A stretch of DNA of 64,000 bases from Stereocaulon alpinum (lineage: Eukaryota; Ascomycota; Lecanoromycetes; Lecanorales; Stereocaulaceae), in the NCBI GenBank assembly GCA_018257865.1, contig JAEUBA010000047.1:124001-188000 (forward strand). Direction: 5' to 3'. Under the pieces are notes generated by a model, which saw only the letters and a list, made by a program, of their open reading frames with translations, was not told the origin of the DNA and made no database searches. A program made the position numbers and the translations under genes. Shown here in pieces: positions 1 to 10,441 of the stretch (position 1 is the first letter of the stretch; each line of letters starts with the position of its first letter).

Positions 1-1252
1 CACACAGTGATGTGGAACATTAGCGGCGTATAGCCGAAGAAGACCGTTGCCATGGCCGCAGTGAAGAGGGCGTACGGGGTGCATCTGAAGGCTTCGTACT
101 TGAACCAACATCCAATCTTGTGGGCATTCTTCAATGGAGTCTTCTTTCCATGCCGAGGCGGGCCCCCGAAAACGAACGCCACGGTTGAAAACCCAGCGAT
201 AATCACCGATAGAATCCTGACGCCCTTGGGAAAGCCATACTTCTGAAGGAGAAAGCTAATAGCTATCGGGTATACAACACCGCCTACTCACAGTCAGTCC
301 TCACTCCTTCATGGACTTCTTAGCTCTGCGGAATGCAAGAATTACTGACCTGTAGTTGCACCAGCCGATGTTATACCTATAGCTAGGTATCTGAGTCGTG
401 GGAAGGACTAAATTCGTTAGCTTTCCCAAATTCTTTCGGAGAACCCGGTATGCCGCTAACCTGGATTGACAGATAGGAACTATGCATGAAATAGCACGCC
501 ATTCCAACTCCAGCTATCAGTCCTTGGGTGAGAAATATCAGTCCATAACTGCCTTGCTCGTCATGACCGTCGCCACCGGCGAAGCTAAGGCAGAAGTATC
601 CTAGGGTCGTCATGACACCGCCAAATCCGAGCAGATATCTATACAAATTCACAGGTCAACATGGCTTCTTGGGTGCGTAGTGAAACTACCAGCCAAGCTT
701 TCAGAGCATTCTGGGGTATGCGCTCATATCCGCTGCTCTGGAAGCATTGTCCAATTCTACGCTTTGGAGAGAATACCGGGAATACGTACCTGTGATACTG
801 AGCATCGGCCAGTCGTCCGACAAAGACGGATAGAAACAAGACCAGAAAAGCCACGATACCTCCTATAATACCGACTGAGGAATCACTCGTGCCGAGCAGC
901 AGATGCTCTTTGTAGAATCTGAAAAAAGTTCCGTAACTCATGATTATGCCCCTGTCACTGTTAGCGAAGGTCGTTCTTCAGAACTCGACAGATCATCTTA
1001 CCAACAATTGGCCATCCCACAAAACCCAGCAAGCAACGCACAATACGGCCTCCATCCCTTCGGCAACACCTCAATACTCTTCAGATCAGAGGAGGACGAT
1101 GCAAAAGAACAGATCCCTGTCTCCACATCCTTTTCACTGGGTGAATCGTCCCGTACATTGTCGTTTCTTGACATGAGCCGAGCGACTGGGGGCGGTTCCT
1201 CAAGGCGGAGTCCTCCCTGTTCTCTCCGATCGTTCATCTCCACCACCACCAT
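1..1252 (-). CDS. Monocarboxylate-transporter-like MFS permease, 3' end beyond the window
   Basis: Plasma-membrane transporter of the fungal MCT-like branch of the major facilitator superfamily, probably moving a small organic acid or vitamin; the substrate cannot be read from sequence. The protein starts at 1252 with a ~70-residue polar tail, then LPKGWRPYCALLAGF, the usual entry into helix 1. Exons seen: 1252-1002, 951-790 (contains SYGTFFRFYKEHLL and a helix ending in FVGRLADAQYHR), 638 to about 480, a short exon reading LAIGITSAGATTGG, and 283 to the left edge (GGVVYPIAISFLLQKYGF). Introns at 952-1001 and 639-789 are phase-consistent. The join between about 380 and 490 is unresolved: the expected residues between the helix-4 region and LAIGITSAG are not recovered with a canonical donor, so either a small exon is missed or the gene is damaged there. 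The family call is firm; completeness is unknown. Confidence 0.82.
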
Positions 1253-1820
1253 CTTTTCGGATTTTTGATCGAATAGAAGTGTTGACAGGCGACCTGTCTT
1301 CCACCTCCAGGTCGTAGCCAGATGTTGAGGTTAGTAGATTTGTACAAGATGATCTCGGAGGTCGCGGCTCAGAAGCAGAGCAACGCGCACGCAAAATGTA
1401 AGTTCGTTCCACGATATGACTAAGCGATAGATGGTTCGTGTTCTGATATGGGTAGTTTGGAATGTGGAAAGTGTAGTGAGGTTCAAAGTATATGGTGGGT
1501 GAAAAGCTGATTTAAGTTGTGGGTTTGAGCAAGTTTACGTTGGCTGAAGGCTTGGTTCCGGTATATCCACCACCTTGCGCACGCCACAATCTTTGAATTA
1601 TATGAATATGACGACATTGTAAGGCTTGGAACTTGTTGCAGATGAATTGGCAGACGCGTAAGTCGCTGATTTGATAAGATCGGCTATATCACAGTTCCTT
1701 ATCTTGCATGCCCAGCGCCTTGACTGCTGACTGCTTGCTCACTCCCAAGACTTACCAGGATTTCCCATCCAACGCAATCTAAATGCCAACCCTTCACGTT
1801 CACCGAGATCCACATTTACT
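1253..1820. other. Intergenic spacer
   Basis: Presumed 5' region of the transporter gene on its left and 3' flank of the small gene on its right. No conserved coding frame, repeat or structured RNA was recognised. Confidence 0.5.
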
Positions 1821-2168
1821 TCAAGTCATCCAACCTCTTCTCTCTTCTCCTTTACGAACATTGATCCTGTACCTCGGATGATCCAGACTATCCTCTGCCT
1901 TCCACTCGGAAGGCGGCACAACAACGCTCACCCGCGGATGATCTCTTGCCTTTTCCGTGCTTTGATTTCTTGACTCGCAGGCTCGGCATGTAGTCTTGCC
2001 TGGGCGATCGAGGGCACGGAAACAGATGGTGCAGGAATCTGGGAGGGGTGGATAGTCTTTTACGTTGGAGATCGGGGTTCTCGATGAAGGAGACTTGGGT
2101 GCGGATGACAAGGTATCAATCTTGGCAAGTCGCCGCGAGGGCTTGGGACCATCGAGATTCACAGGCAT
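1821..2168 (-). CDS. Small hypothetical protein with a CxxC-CxxC pair
   Basis: A 115-residue single-exon frame starting with ATG at 2168. No family recognised. Its only structured feature is CTICFRALDRPGKTTCRAC at about residues 46-64, a CX2CX11CX2C arrangement that could form a small zinc ribbon or knuckle. The flanks are basic, proline-rich and look disordered; the tail ends in a charged RKGEERRGWMT. It may be a free-standing small protein or one exon of a longer gene. The cysteine spacing is the main reason for treating it as coding. Function unknown. Confidence 0.45.
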   Translation of the reverse strand: MPVNLDGPKPSRRLAKIDTLSSAPKSPSSRTPISNVKDYPPLPDSCTICFRALDRPGKTTCRACESRNQSTEKARDHPRVSVVVPPSEWKAEDSLDHPRYRINVRKGEERRGWMT

Positions 2169-3768
2169 GATGATGAAGATCGTGATGACGTTGAAAGTGA
2201 TGATGATAGTCGTTTGTGAGGTGGTAAAGAAGAAAAGACTGATTGATGCATAGCAAATTTTGTGTTCGCATTCAATGGTTCTTTGTACGACTGCAGATGG
2301 TGATACCCATTGTGCAACTGACTCAACGGTTCAGGAATCAGAAGATCGTACTTGCAATCCGAAACACGATCTGCTCAGGACGAAACGATCTTGCAACGTG
2401 TCCTCCTCTTTCGGCCAATACATCATGCATCCAAGCAATCGTCTAGCCTATCCATCCTTCCCCAACTACACTAGATACAAATCATGTGTCCCCCAGATGC
2501 CAACCCTCACTACTCTATCCACACAAGCCTCCCGCCGCCTCCGGCGCGGTCCGGCAGCCATTCCGCCTCCATTCAGCACCTGACTATTCTACCCTACGTA
2601 TTACATCCTCCGCCTGCCCCATGCCCCCTCCCCACCACAGTCAACCCTATACCTAGCATCATCTCTCTGTATCTCAACCCCCGAAACCCTACCATTCATA
2701 ACCCTCTGCATGACACCCTCCACCTGTCCATCTCTCATCTCTGATTACAATCTCTACGAAAATCAAGTCTCTTCCCGGAAGCTCTCATACTCTACATATC
2801 CCCACAAGACGGATCAACGCACAACGAATAGATAGCACCATCCGTGCGGGCTACAATCTATCTATTTATCCGTCCATTACGGAACGAGTAGGGTCAGGGC
2901 CCAAAGAAGCGGGCCCTCACCGTGTTTGCGCTCTGCGTAGAAGGAACAGAAAAGAAACACGCCTACCCATTCCACCCGTACCCGTACCCATCTAGCAACC
3001 ATGACGATGCGTTCTGGATGCTGTGCTGGGGTATGACAGACATTCTTTCATCAACCATGACTATCCATCTCCATCAATGACACCCCTAACCGCACATACA
3101 GTGCAATCATACAAGATTTATCCCCCGAGACTGGACCTGCGCTTGTTAGAGGGCGATGGGTGGAGATTCCTAATTCTTGTTTTTTTGTTTCTGATTCTGT
3201 GGAATGTTTGTGCGAGCGGGTGCTTTGATTGGGGAAGGTTTGTTAGGGTGGTGTGTAGGACGCGCGTGTTGAGTGCGATCTTTAAGGGGAGCAGGTGGAA
3301 TTGCATAACTACCTGGAATACATATGAGAATGTACTTGGTGCGATGGGTATAGGAGACTAGGATGGTTTTCTGCACGGTTCCAATGCCTGCGCTTTTGAT
3401 GTGAATGGAGCAATGGAGCGTGGATGGTATAGCTTGCTTCATCAAGGCGTTGTGTATATGTATGAGTGGCTGGGGAATTTCAGTCTGCGTTCTGCTTTTT
3501 GGGAGATTCATCGTGGGATGGTAGTTAGGGTGTGGTGAGAGGAGATGGGGAGGGATGGGTTGCTTGGGGTGGGTATGGACTGTGGGGTTGTGTAAGGGGG
3601 AGGGGGAGGAGCTGCTGGAGCGGTGCTCTGCTCCTGCATGCTGAAAATGCACGTTCGTGACTTCAATTGAATCGTATGCACTGCTGTCTAGGGATATGTA
3701 CAATCGAAAACGATCTAAAGACATCTATCGAGTCTAGGACGAGGGAATCTGATCCAGTACCAATGATG
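2169..3768. other. Intergenic region, no convincing gene
   Basis: About 1.6 kb of C/T-rich then G-rich sequence. Frames present are low-complexity (Pro/Ser/His-rich) and overlap on both strands. One plus-strand frame at 3023-3361 has a hydrophobic stretch (FLILVFLFLILWNV) but no other support. Confidence 0.5.
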
Positions 3769-5808
3769 TCAACAAGTAAGCCCCGCGGAATCATGCTGCC
3801 TCGGCTCGCCAGCAGCTTCAAAAACACTCTCCCGAATAATGATTGCCTGCGCCGACGACCCAGCCGGTCCCCATGTAACATTGTGTCCTCTCTCCTTCAT
3901 ATATTCCACAGTTGCATTATCGTAACTGTACTCGAAGTGTACTTGATTTGGAAGAAGTTGATCATGGAGTCTAGGCTGTCTTACTGCTTCGTGTATACTC
4001 ATGCCGCGATCGAGGACGCTTAGGGCAGTTTGCACTACGGTCGTAATGATACGTGAACCGCCTGATGCGCCTAGGATAGCGAAGAGGGTGCCGTTGGTGA
4101 ATTCGGCCATGATGGGGGCGATGGAGGAGAGGGGTCGTTTGTGCGGGCGGACGTAGTTGGCTGGGGAAGGGTAGTAGCCGAAGACATTGGAGATGTTGGG
4201 GACGGAGAAGTCTGGTGAAGTGTTGATCAGCGTAGCTTCCGCGATCAGGGCGGGAGAGTTGCTGGAGGGAGAGGCTTACCGGCCATTTCGTTGTTCATTA
4301 CTACGCCAGTCTCGGGGACCATTATCCTGGAGCCGAAGAAGAGGTTCACGGTGGTTGTTAGGGATATAGCCATTCCTGAAGAGTCTGCGGTCGCCACGTG
4401 GGATGTACCATGGCTTTTGAGGTCAATATCGATCCGTCTTCAAGTCTGCGCTAGACTACTCACTTCTCATGGCTCTCAAAGCCATCTGGATCATAGTCCG
4501 AGATGTTGAGCGTATGCTTGTCCGAGATCTTGGCTCTTGTAGAACGTGCGTAATTTTGATTGAGCATTCCAGCTTCGTAAACATCGAGCCCGTCCACATA
4601 GTCAGGGTCACCTAAACTTGCTCTCTGCAATTGTCAGTCTTCAGCATCCGAGATCCAGATCTACGCTCACACACTTTGCCATAACCGAAGCGAATTGCCT
4701 CATCCATCCTGTGGGTGCTTAAGTGCTCGGAGTTGTCGAAGTCTGTGTAGCCTTCGAGGACTTTCAAGATACTGAGAGCTATGGAGCCAGACGAAGGGGC
4801 TCCAACGCCATGAATACGAAAGTCCTTGTATTCGATCTCCGCCGGCTTTCGTGAAACCACTTTGTAGGTTGCCATATCCTTCATGGTCATTGTCCCATTG
4901 CTCTTTCGCAGTGCTCGTATCATAGCTTCAGCCAGCGGACCTTCATAGAACGCGTCCGGCCCCAGCGTCGCGATAGCTTCTAGAGTACGCGCATATCGCT
5001 CTCGTGTCATGGCGTCTCCCTCGCCCACTCTTGTCCCATTCGGCGCAAAGTCTTCAGCCCAAACAGGATCGTTTGAAAGGAAGTCGTCTTTGATAACATG
5101 ATCTGTAAAGTTCATCGCTTTTGCAAAGTCTTTCGAGACAACAAAGCCCTCACGCGCAAGCTTGATGGCTGGTTGGAAAAGTGTAGACCAGGGGAGGACT
5201 CCATAGTTCTTGTGGATATGATGTAGACCCTTCACTTCGCCAGGTACTCCACTGAGGTACCGTTAGCCGTGTTCCTAAAGCTTCGAGGAAAGCTAAACCT
5301 CGCCAATCCTCCTACTAATGACCCCAGAACGTTGCCCTTGAACATGTCCACGAAGGCTGCGCCTGGCGCTGTTTCCCGAAAGTCGACTGCTCCATAGCTG
5401 CCATTTGTAGATCGTATGAGGGCGAAACCTCCTCCCCCTAGTCCGCTGTGATGACAATCTTGTCACCGTCAGCTTCTATAGGGATTGCGAGTAGGTGGAG
5501 GAAGTCTTGCCAGTGACGCCGATACATAGGACAGTGCCAACGAGCTATAGGTTCGATTAGCGAGAACATTTATAGTATGAGAATAAGCTTACAGCATCCG
5601 CCGCATTCCCACCAGCTTCGAGCAAATCAATGCCTATCTGGCTGCATATATTATTCTCCGAAGCCACTGCGCCAAGTCTGTCATGGTTTGAGTGCCGAGC
5701 GTCTCCGAGAAGCAGTTGGGCTGGATTTAGCGCGTAGGCTGTAAGAACGAAGAGGCTCCATATCAAGGGAAAGAGAGCTTTGCATCCCCTTGGCCGAGCG
5801 AGAGACAT
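3769..5808 (-). CDS. Gamma-glutamyltranspeptidase (glutathione hydrolase)
   Basis: Cleaves the gamma-glutamyl bond of glutathione and related compounds; an Ntn-hydrolase that self-cleaves into two subunits, usually vacuolar or at the cell surface. Seven exons: 5808-5593, 5544-5511, 5458-5299, 5251-4675, 4624-4464, 4413-4280, 4211-3769, total 1725 nt, 574 residues, a normal family length. The start at 5808 gives a basic then hydrophobic signal segment (LFPLIWSLFVLTAYAL). Seen: LLEAGGNAADA, HHSGLGGGGFALIRS, LPWSTLFQPAIKLAREGF, and the processing site HGTSHVATADSSGMAIS in which the Thr of GTSH is the expected nucleophile, then SLTTTVNLFFGS, NNEMADF and the oxyanion region LGASGGSRI. All catalytic landmarks are intact. 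Intron 2 appears to use a GC donor. An upstream in-frame ATG at 5859 would only add residues before the signal. Confidence 0.95.
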
Positions 5809-5850
5809 AGGAAATATTGAATCAAAGGACGTAGAGCACGGAGTTACGAG

Positions 5851-5970
5851 TATATACAAAATGATCTCTTCCCTCGTACGTAATTACCCAGATAACGATA
5901 AGCCATAGGACTGAGTACTATAACGCGCTAAGGATACTGGCGCGTCGTTGAGAGTAAGGTATTAATAATA
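5851..5970. repeat. Dispersed ~115 bp repeat, copy A
   Basis: Matches 7513-7622 in the same orientation. The shared core runs from CAGATAACGATAAGCC through GGATACTGGCGCGTCGTT. Differences are mostly transitions, many of them C to T or G to A in this copy. It lies directly upstream of the gamma-glutamyltranspeptidase start. No terminal inverted repeats were recognised, so the element type is unknown. Confidence 0.75.
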
Positions 5971-6490
5971 ATTTAACTAGAAACCGAAATATAAATATTC
6001 CTATCTTCGCAGCATCTGCCTTGATCTTCTTGTCGCAAGGGCTTCGAATACGACTATGTGTTTTAATTAGACAATCCTTAAATATCTGAGAGCTACATAA
6101 TAAAGTTGCTAGAAAAAGCTACCTCATATTGTTTTGAGACTTATAATGGGGGCAAATGGGTCTTACGGCCATAGGAAGACGGTATGTGTGTAAAAAGGGA
6201 TAAAAGCTAAAGTATCCAACAACAGCAAACAAAAACTACATCCAGGACTGATGTGTGGTTTTCGGGCTTCGGATTCCATGCTCACATTCGCTGGCAATGT
6301 CGTCTGGTGTTGTACATGACAGAGCTGCTTCAGAGATACTCACAGTGTCCCAGCCCTCAAGGTCTCCTGGCTACATGATTGTCGAGTGATTCCGAAAACA
6401 CACATCGTTGCTACTCTCCTCTCAGCTTTTCACAGGCAAGATAGCTGAGATTGGAAAGCATTGAAAAATTGAAAAGGTCCTCCACTCATC
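5971..6490. other. AT-rich spacer
   Basis: Short TAATAATAATTTAA-type runs follow repeat copy A, then ordinary non-coding sequence up to the ankyrin gene 3' end. Nothing else recognised. Confidence 0.5.
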
Positions 6491-7324
6491 TTATCCATCT
6501 AAGCTCTGTCCAAGCAGATGTACCATTTCTTCGTCCTGTCTCCGCTCAGAGACAGACAAAGCTTCCCTGATCTGGGTCCCGTCAACACCTGACTCTAACA
6601 GCACCCTAACAACATCAACTCTTCCCAGCTCAACTGCTTGTCTGAATACTCCTGTTCCTTGTACTGTAGCACCGCCTTCGACCAATCTCCGGATCAGGGT
6701 CACTGGTTGCTTTTGGATGGCGATTCCCAGCGTGCTCAATGCCAGAAAGCCAGGGCCATTCGGGTCTGCGCCTTCGGCAAGGAGGAAAAGCGCGAAATCC
6801 GGATCGGAGCCCCAGCACGCCATCGAGAGCGGTGTGGCACTGTTGTCGAACTCATGGTCAAGCACAGATGGATTATGTGCGAGCAACGCACGGAAGAGAG
6901 GAATCGATTTGGCATCAACTACTGGACCGATGATGTTATCGGTGAGCATCGCCGTTGCGAAAATATGAAGGAGAAAGGTCAAGATAGATGGTTGAAGAGA
7001 GGTAGCAGCATCGACGAGCATCTCCTTCGTGGAAGGAGGCTCTTCTGCGGAGAACTCATGATCATAGGGGTATTCAATCTCGGGTTGACCAGATTGGATG
7101 CCGAGAGAAGAGAAGAGGCTTTGCAAGCGAGGCAGATCACCGACAGATATAGCTTGCAGCACTTTTGCTTTGGCCGTGGGCCTGCTCGAGCTTGATTGTC
7201 CAACAATATGGACCGCCGGCTCTGGGGCGAATGCTTGGTTAGAAGTCATGACTTCGGCTTTGCCTTCGTTTTCGACGCTCGTAACGCGTTTCTTGTGTCT
7301 GAACAACTTGGAGAAAACTTCCAT
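6491..7324 (-). CDS. Ankyrin-repeat protein
   Basis: A 277-residue single-exon protein starting with ATG at 7324. After a basic N-terminus (MEVFSKLFRHKKR) and a polar stretch, degenerate ankyrin repeats fill residues from about 60 to the end: AISVGDLPRLQSLFSSLG, SIPLFRALLAHNPSVLDHEF, NSATPLSMACWGSDPDFALF, LLAEGADPNGPG, LIRRLVEGGATV and FRQAVELGRVDVVRVLLESG. Such proteins act as protein-binding scaffolds; no catalytic or membrane domain is visible, so the partner and process are unknown. The gene sits between two direct copies of a ~115 bp repeat. It could be a lineage-specific free ankyrin protein of the sort that proliferates in filamentous fungi. Confidence 0.85.
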   Translation of the reverse strand: MEVFSKLFRHKKRVTSVENEGKAEVMTSNQAFAPEPAVHIVGQSSSSRPTAKAKVLQAISVGDLPRLQSLFSSLGIQSGQPEIEYPYDHEFSAEEPPSTKEMLVDAATSLQPSILTFLLHIFATAMLTDNIIGPVVDAKSIPLFRALLAHNPSVLDHEFDNSATPLSMACWGSDPDFALFLLAEGADPNGPGFLALSTLGIAIQKQPVTLIRRLVEGGATVQGTGVFRQAVELGRVDVVRVLLESGVDGTQIREALSVSERRQDEEMVHLLGQSLDG

Positions 7325-7512
7325 CGACGAAATCTAGCTCTTTGGAAGGAAGCTATGAAACATTATTAGACCAAGTGTAGTTGCTATTACAGCCCTAAAT
7401 GTATACTGCCACCAATACTACTAGGTCCCCGTAGTAGCGTTAGTCGTCGCTGTACAGCTGGTTTTCCACCCAAATTCTGATTTTCTCGCGCCAATGGTTT
7501 CGAAATCTACGG

Positions 7513-7622
7513 TATATCCGAAATGATCTCTCATAGATTCACAGATAACGATAAGCCATAGGGCTAAGTACCATGACGCGCCAAGGATACTGGCGCGTCG
7601 TTAAGAGTGAGGTATCAATATT
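7513..7622. repeat. Dispersed ~115 bp repeat, copy B
   Basis: Direct copy of 5851-5970, starting TATATCCGAAATGATCTCT and ending near GAGGTATCAATATT. It lies between the ankyrin gene and the gene starting at 7775. This copy is slightly more GC-rich than copy A. Confidence 0.75.
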
Positions 7623-7774
7623 GAGCTCCAGCCAGAAGTATTGCCATTCATCCCCTCAGCGGATAACCAATGGTCTATCATCCTGTTCATCGAGCAGCTC
7701 TATGCGTCATTCGGCAAAGCTACGCGCTGGATTGACCCATTCATTGAGTAGAATCTGCGCTACAAGCAAGGGCT

Positions 7775-9260
7775 ATGGCCTCCTCTGACATCTTATTCTC
7801 ATCCTTTTTGAAAGCTGCAATCCCACTTCCTCCCAGTCAATGGGACTCAAGCTCGCCAGTCTCAATTCATCAAACCTCTCCTTCTTCGCGCACTAATCTC
7901 TGTAAAGGAACAGAGAACGTTCTCCATCCCACACCCAAGACCACCAACCTACAGCCTACAACTCATCCGTTCGCCGAGGGCTGTGAGAGCTGCTCGACTT
8001 TCTTTACCGCTCCTCCGTCAGCTGAAGACTCAGGTTCAGAGGAGAGCACAGATACCTCGGGATTGTATGAGCTTGATCTGGAAGAGTTCGACTTAGCAGG
8101 TTTCACTGCCGAGGAGATCAAGGCATACAACTCTATGGCAGAGCCAGATCAAAAACTTCAAGACGCCATGACTCCTAAGAAGGTGGCTTCTTCAATGTCA
8201 AAGCCGGCTAGTAGGTAATCTGGTGCGCGGGTCACGCACTCGTGCTAACCTAATTTCAGGATACTCGAACCAGGATCCCATGACGCTCCCTACTCCAAGG
8301 CAGATAAACCTCTTCATTCGCAAACACTCCTTCCTAGAGAAGTCTTTGTCTACATTCACGAAGTCAGAGCGACGGCAGTTCGAGCGCAACGTCTACGACT
8401 TCAGTCGGGGCCTAGGCCTGAAGAAGCCAGAGGCAAGAAAATATGTGATCAAAGCACGAGAGTTCTGTGGGGAAGAAGAATACGACAGCGACGTATCTGC
8501 GCTTGAGGGTGAAATAGACGATTCCGCCTGGATTATAGACAGACTTCCCACAACAAATGGGCCTAAGGCGATTCCCTCGCCCTCCCAACAGGGTCGCCCG
8601 AAGTCGCAAACAGAGTCTGGCTCCGGCGTCAAGTGTCGTGTTGGTGAGGACTCTACTGTTGCCAGGACGCCATTGCCATCTATGAAGAGGAAGGCCAGCA
8701 CATTGGGCGAGGGTCAGCATACAGCACCTCAGTCGGAACTCGTCCGACTCAACGCGGACCTACCGAAGCACAAAGACTCTGCTCAAAAGAGCGCACTGAA
8801 TTTGCCAACAGACACAAGTAAGGTGAACTTGAAAGGGGCCCCAACAGAATCTGCTGCAAAATTGAAGGAAGAGACGGAAGCTCGAAAGGCCGCCAAGAAG
8901 GCTCGCAAAGCAGAAGAGCGTATGAGGCGAAGGGCACAAGCAAGTCCGACGGACAATAAGCTGAATACAGTTGGACAGCATGAGAACGAAACAAAGGTTG
9001 TCACAGATTACCTCGACTATCTGGAAGAGTGGAGAGAATTTGATGAAGATCTCAAGAATGAGAAGGAGGGCAAGGTCCAAAAGAAGTTCAAAGAGACACT
9101 CGTAGAGATCCAGAATCCTGCGGAGGATCGGCAACATCGGAAGAAGAGACGGCGTAGTAGTGGCCGTCCTGGAGATGCTACTGAAGAGGCCGGATCGCCA
9201 ACTTCGAAGGAAAGAAAACAGCAAGCGGGTTTTCGCCTTCCGATGATACAGTCAGCATGA
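7775..9260 (+). CDS. Hypothetical charged nuclear-type protein upstream of the DNA glycosylase
   Basis: Two exons, 7775-8210 and 8260-9260, joined across a 49 nt intron (donor GTAGGT, branch GCTAAC, acceptor TTTCAG), give 478 residues. The N-terminal third is Ser/Glu-rich; residues from about 155 form a probable folded unit containing FIRKHSFLEKSLSTFTKSER and GLGLKKPEARKYVIKAREF. The rest is lysine-rich and disordered with coiled-coil character (KAAKKARKAEERMRRRAQ) and nuclear-localisation-like HRKKRRRSSGR. I do not recognise the family. Its TGA overlaps the ATG of the downstream glycosylase frame (ATGA at 9257-9260), so the two frames may be one gene joined by an unrecognised intron; a weak GTTTTC donor near 9230 with an acceptor after 9280 would fuse them in phase. 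Confidence 0.7.
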
Positions 9261-10441
9261 CCGCTGCTGTTGAGGGTGTGTCAGAACAATGCAAGATGCT
9301 AGCCAAGGAAATGGACGATTCGTTTCGCAAAATGGTAGCCTTGATCGCTCGACCTGCCCCTCAGGGCCATACATACCCTTCTCCTTCACCATCATCAAAT
9401 GAGACTGTTAGTACTTGCCCGGAACATCATCCAGCTCAGGAGCGCCAAAGTTTTAACCTCGATCCATTGAATCTTTCCAACGCGGAGCCATTGACTGATG
9501 AGCATCACAATGACTCTAATCGCGGCGAGGAAGATGGTAATCGGTCAGAGTCTGCAGGACCTGCCACTCCACCAGTGCGTAAACGCAAGATACGCTCGAT
9601 AACCGTCTCGCCATACTTCCCGAACTCCGCTGAGAAGAAGATCAAGAATACCGCATCTCCATACTTCCAAAAGCCACTTAACACAAAACTAAAAGCGGGT
9701 GACAGAGTCTCGTGCATCCCCTTCCCTCCGCTGTCCGCGACGTCTTTCGGTCTTGTTCAAGAACGTCTCGCCCATGACCCATTTCGCCTTCTCGTTGCTA
9801 TGATATTCCTCAATAAGACGCGGGGTTCTGTCGCCCTGCCAGTTTTCTACGAGCTTATGGAGCGCTATCCTATGCCTGCAGATCTAGCAGCTGCCGATCT
9901 TGATGACGTTGTCGACATTTTCGAACATCTAGGTTTGCAAAACCAGCGTGCGATGAAGTGTATCAATCTAGCCAAAGCCTGGCTACATCGTCCACCAGAG
10001 AAGGGCAAACGGTATCGGGTACTGCACTACCCGAACAAAGACGATGGAAAGGACATCAAAGCAGACGAAATCCTTGACGAGGACGACGAGCGAGTCGCCT
10101 GGGAAATAGGTCAACTACCCGGAGTCGGTGCCTACGCTATCGATAGCTGGCGCATCTTCTGCCGCGACGAATTACGTGGTCTACCGAACGGATTACCTAA
10201 AGATCCCACCCCAGAAGCAGAGGACGAAGAGATGCAAAAAGAATGGACAAGAGTGCTACCACTAGATAAAGAACTTCGAGCCTATCTGCGCTGGCGATGG
10301 CTGCGTAATGGCTGGGACTGGAACCCTATCACTGGAGAGAAAGTCAGAGCTAGTGAGAAAACGATGGCTGATGCGGGCAAGGGAGGCATCATTTGTGAGG
10401 GCGCGGAATCTAGTATTCTTGTTGGCGATGTCGAGAGCTGA
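9257..10441 (+). CDS. MBD4-type HhH-GPD DNA glycosylase
   Basis: Base-excision-repair glycosylase of the MBD4 branch of the HhH-GPD superfamily, which removes T or U from G mismatches, as arise when methylcytosine deaminates; it acts in the nucleus. Residues 1-110 are disordered. Two SPYF motifs (TVSPYFPNS, TASPYFQKP) precede the domain, as in plant MBD4-like proteins. The domain starts near residue 165 with DPFRLLVAMIFLNKTRG, then ALPVFYELMERYP, the helix-hairpin-helix LPGVGAYAIDSWRIFC (about 287-302) and LPLDKELRAYLRWRW, whose Asp (about 337) is the predicted catalytic residue. About 20 extra residues separate the hairpin from that Asp compared with animal MBD4. No methyl-CpG-binding domain is visible. 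The ATG at 9257 overlaps the preceding stop; the frame may instead be the C-terminal part of a fused protein. Confidence 0.88.
   Translation: MTAAVEGVSEQCKMLAKEMDDSFRKMVALIARPAPQGHTYPSPSPSSNETVSTCPEHHPAQERQSFNLDPLNLSNAEPLTDEHHNDSNRGEEDGNRSESAGPATPPVRKRKIRSITVSPYFPNSAEKKIKNTASPYFQKPLNTKLKAGDRVSCIPFPPLSATSFGLVQERLAHDPFRLLVAMIFLNKTRGSVALPVFYELMERYPMPADLAAADLDDVVDIFEHLGLQNQRAMKCINLAKAWLHRPPEKGKRYRVLHYPNKDDGKDIKADEILDEDDERVAWEIGQLPGVGAYAIDSWRIFCRDELRGLPNGLPKDPTPEAEDEEMQKEWTRVLPLDKELRAYLRWRWLRNGWDWNPITGEKVRASEKTMADAGKGGIICEGAESSILVGDVES

Noticed and set aside
3170..3724. 184-residue minus-strand frame
   Set aside because: His/Pro/Ser-rich low complexity without motifs; overlapped by equally open frames on the other strand.
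8393..9224. Several 80-154-residue minus-strand frames opposite the charged protein
   Set aside because: Mirror frames of a Lys/Glu-rich coding exon, which read as Leu/Ser/Phe-rich; typical antisense shadows.
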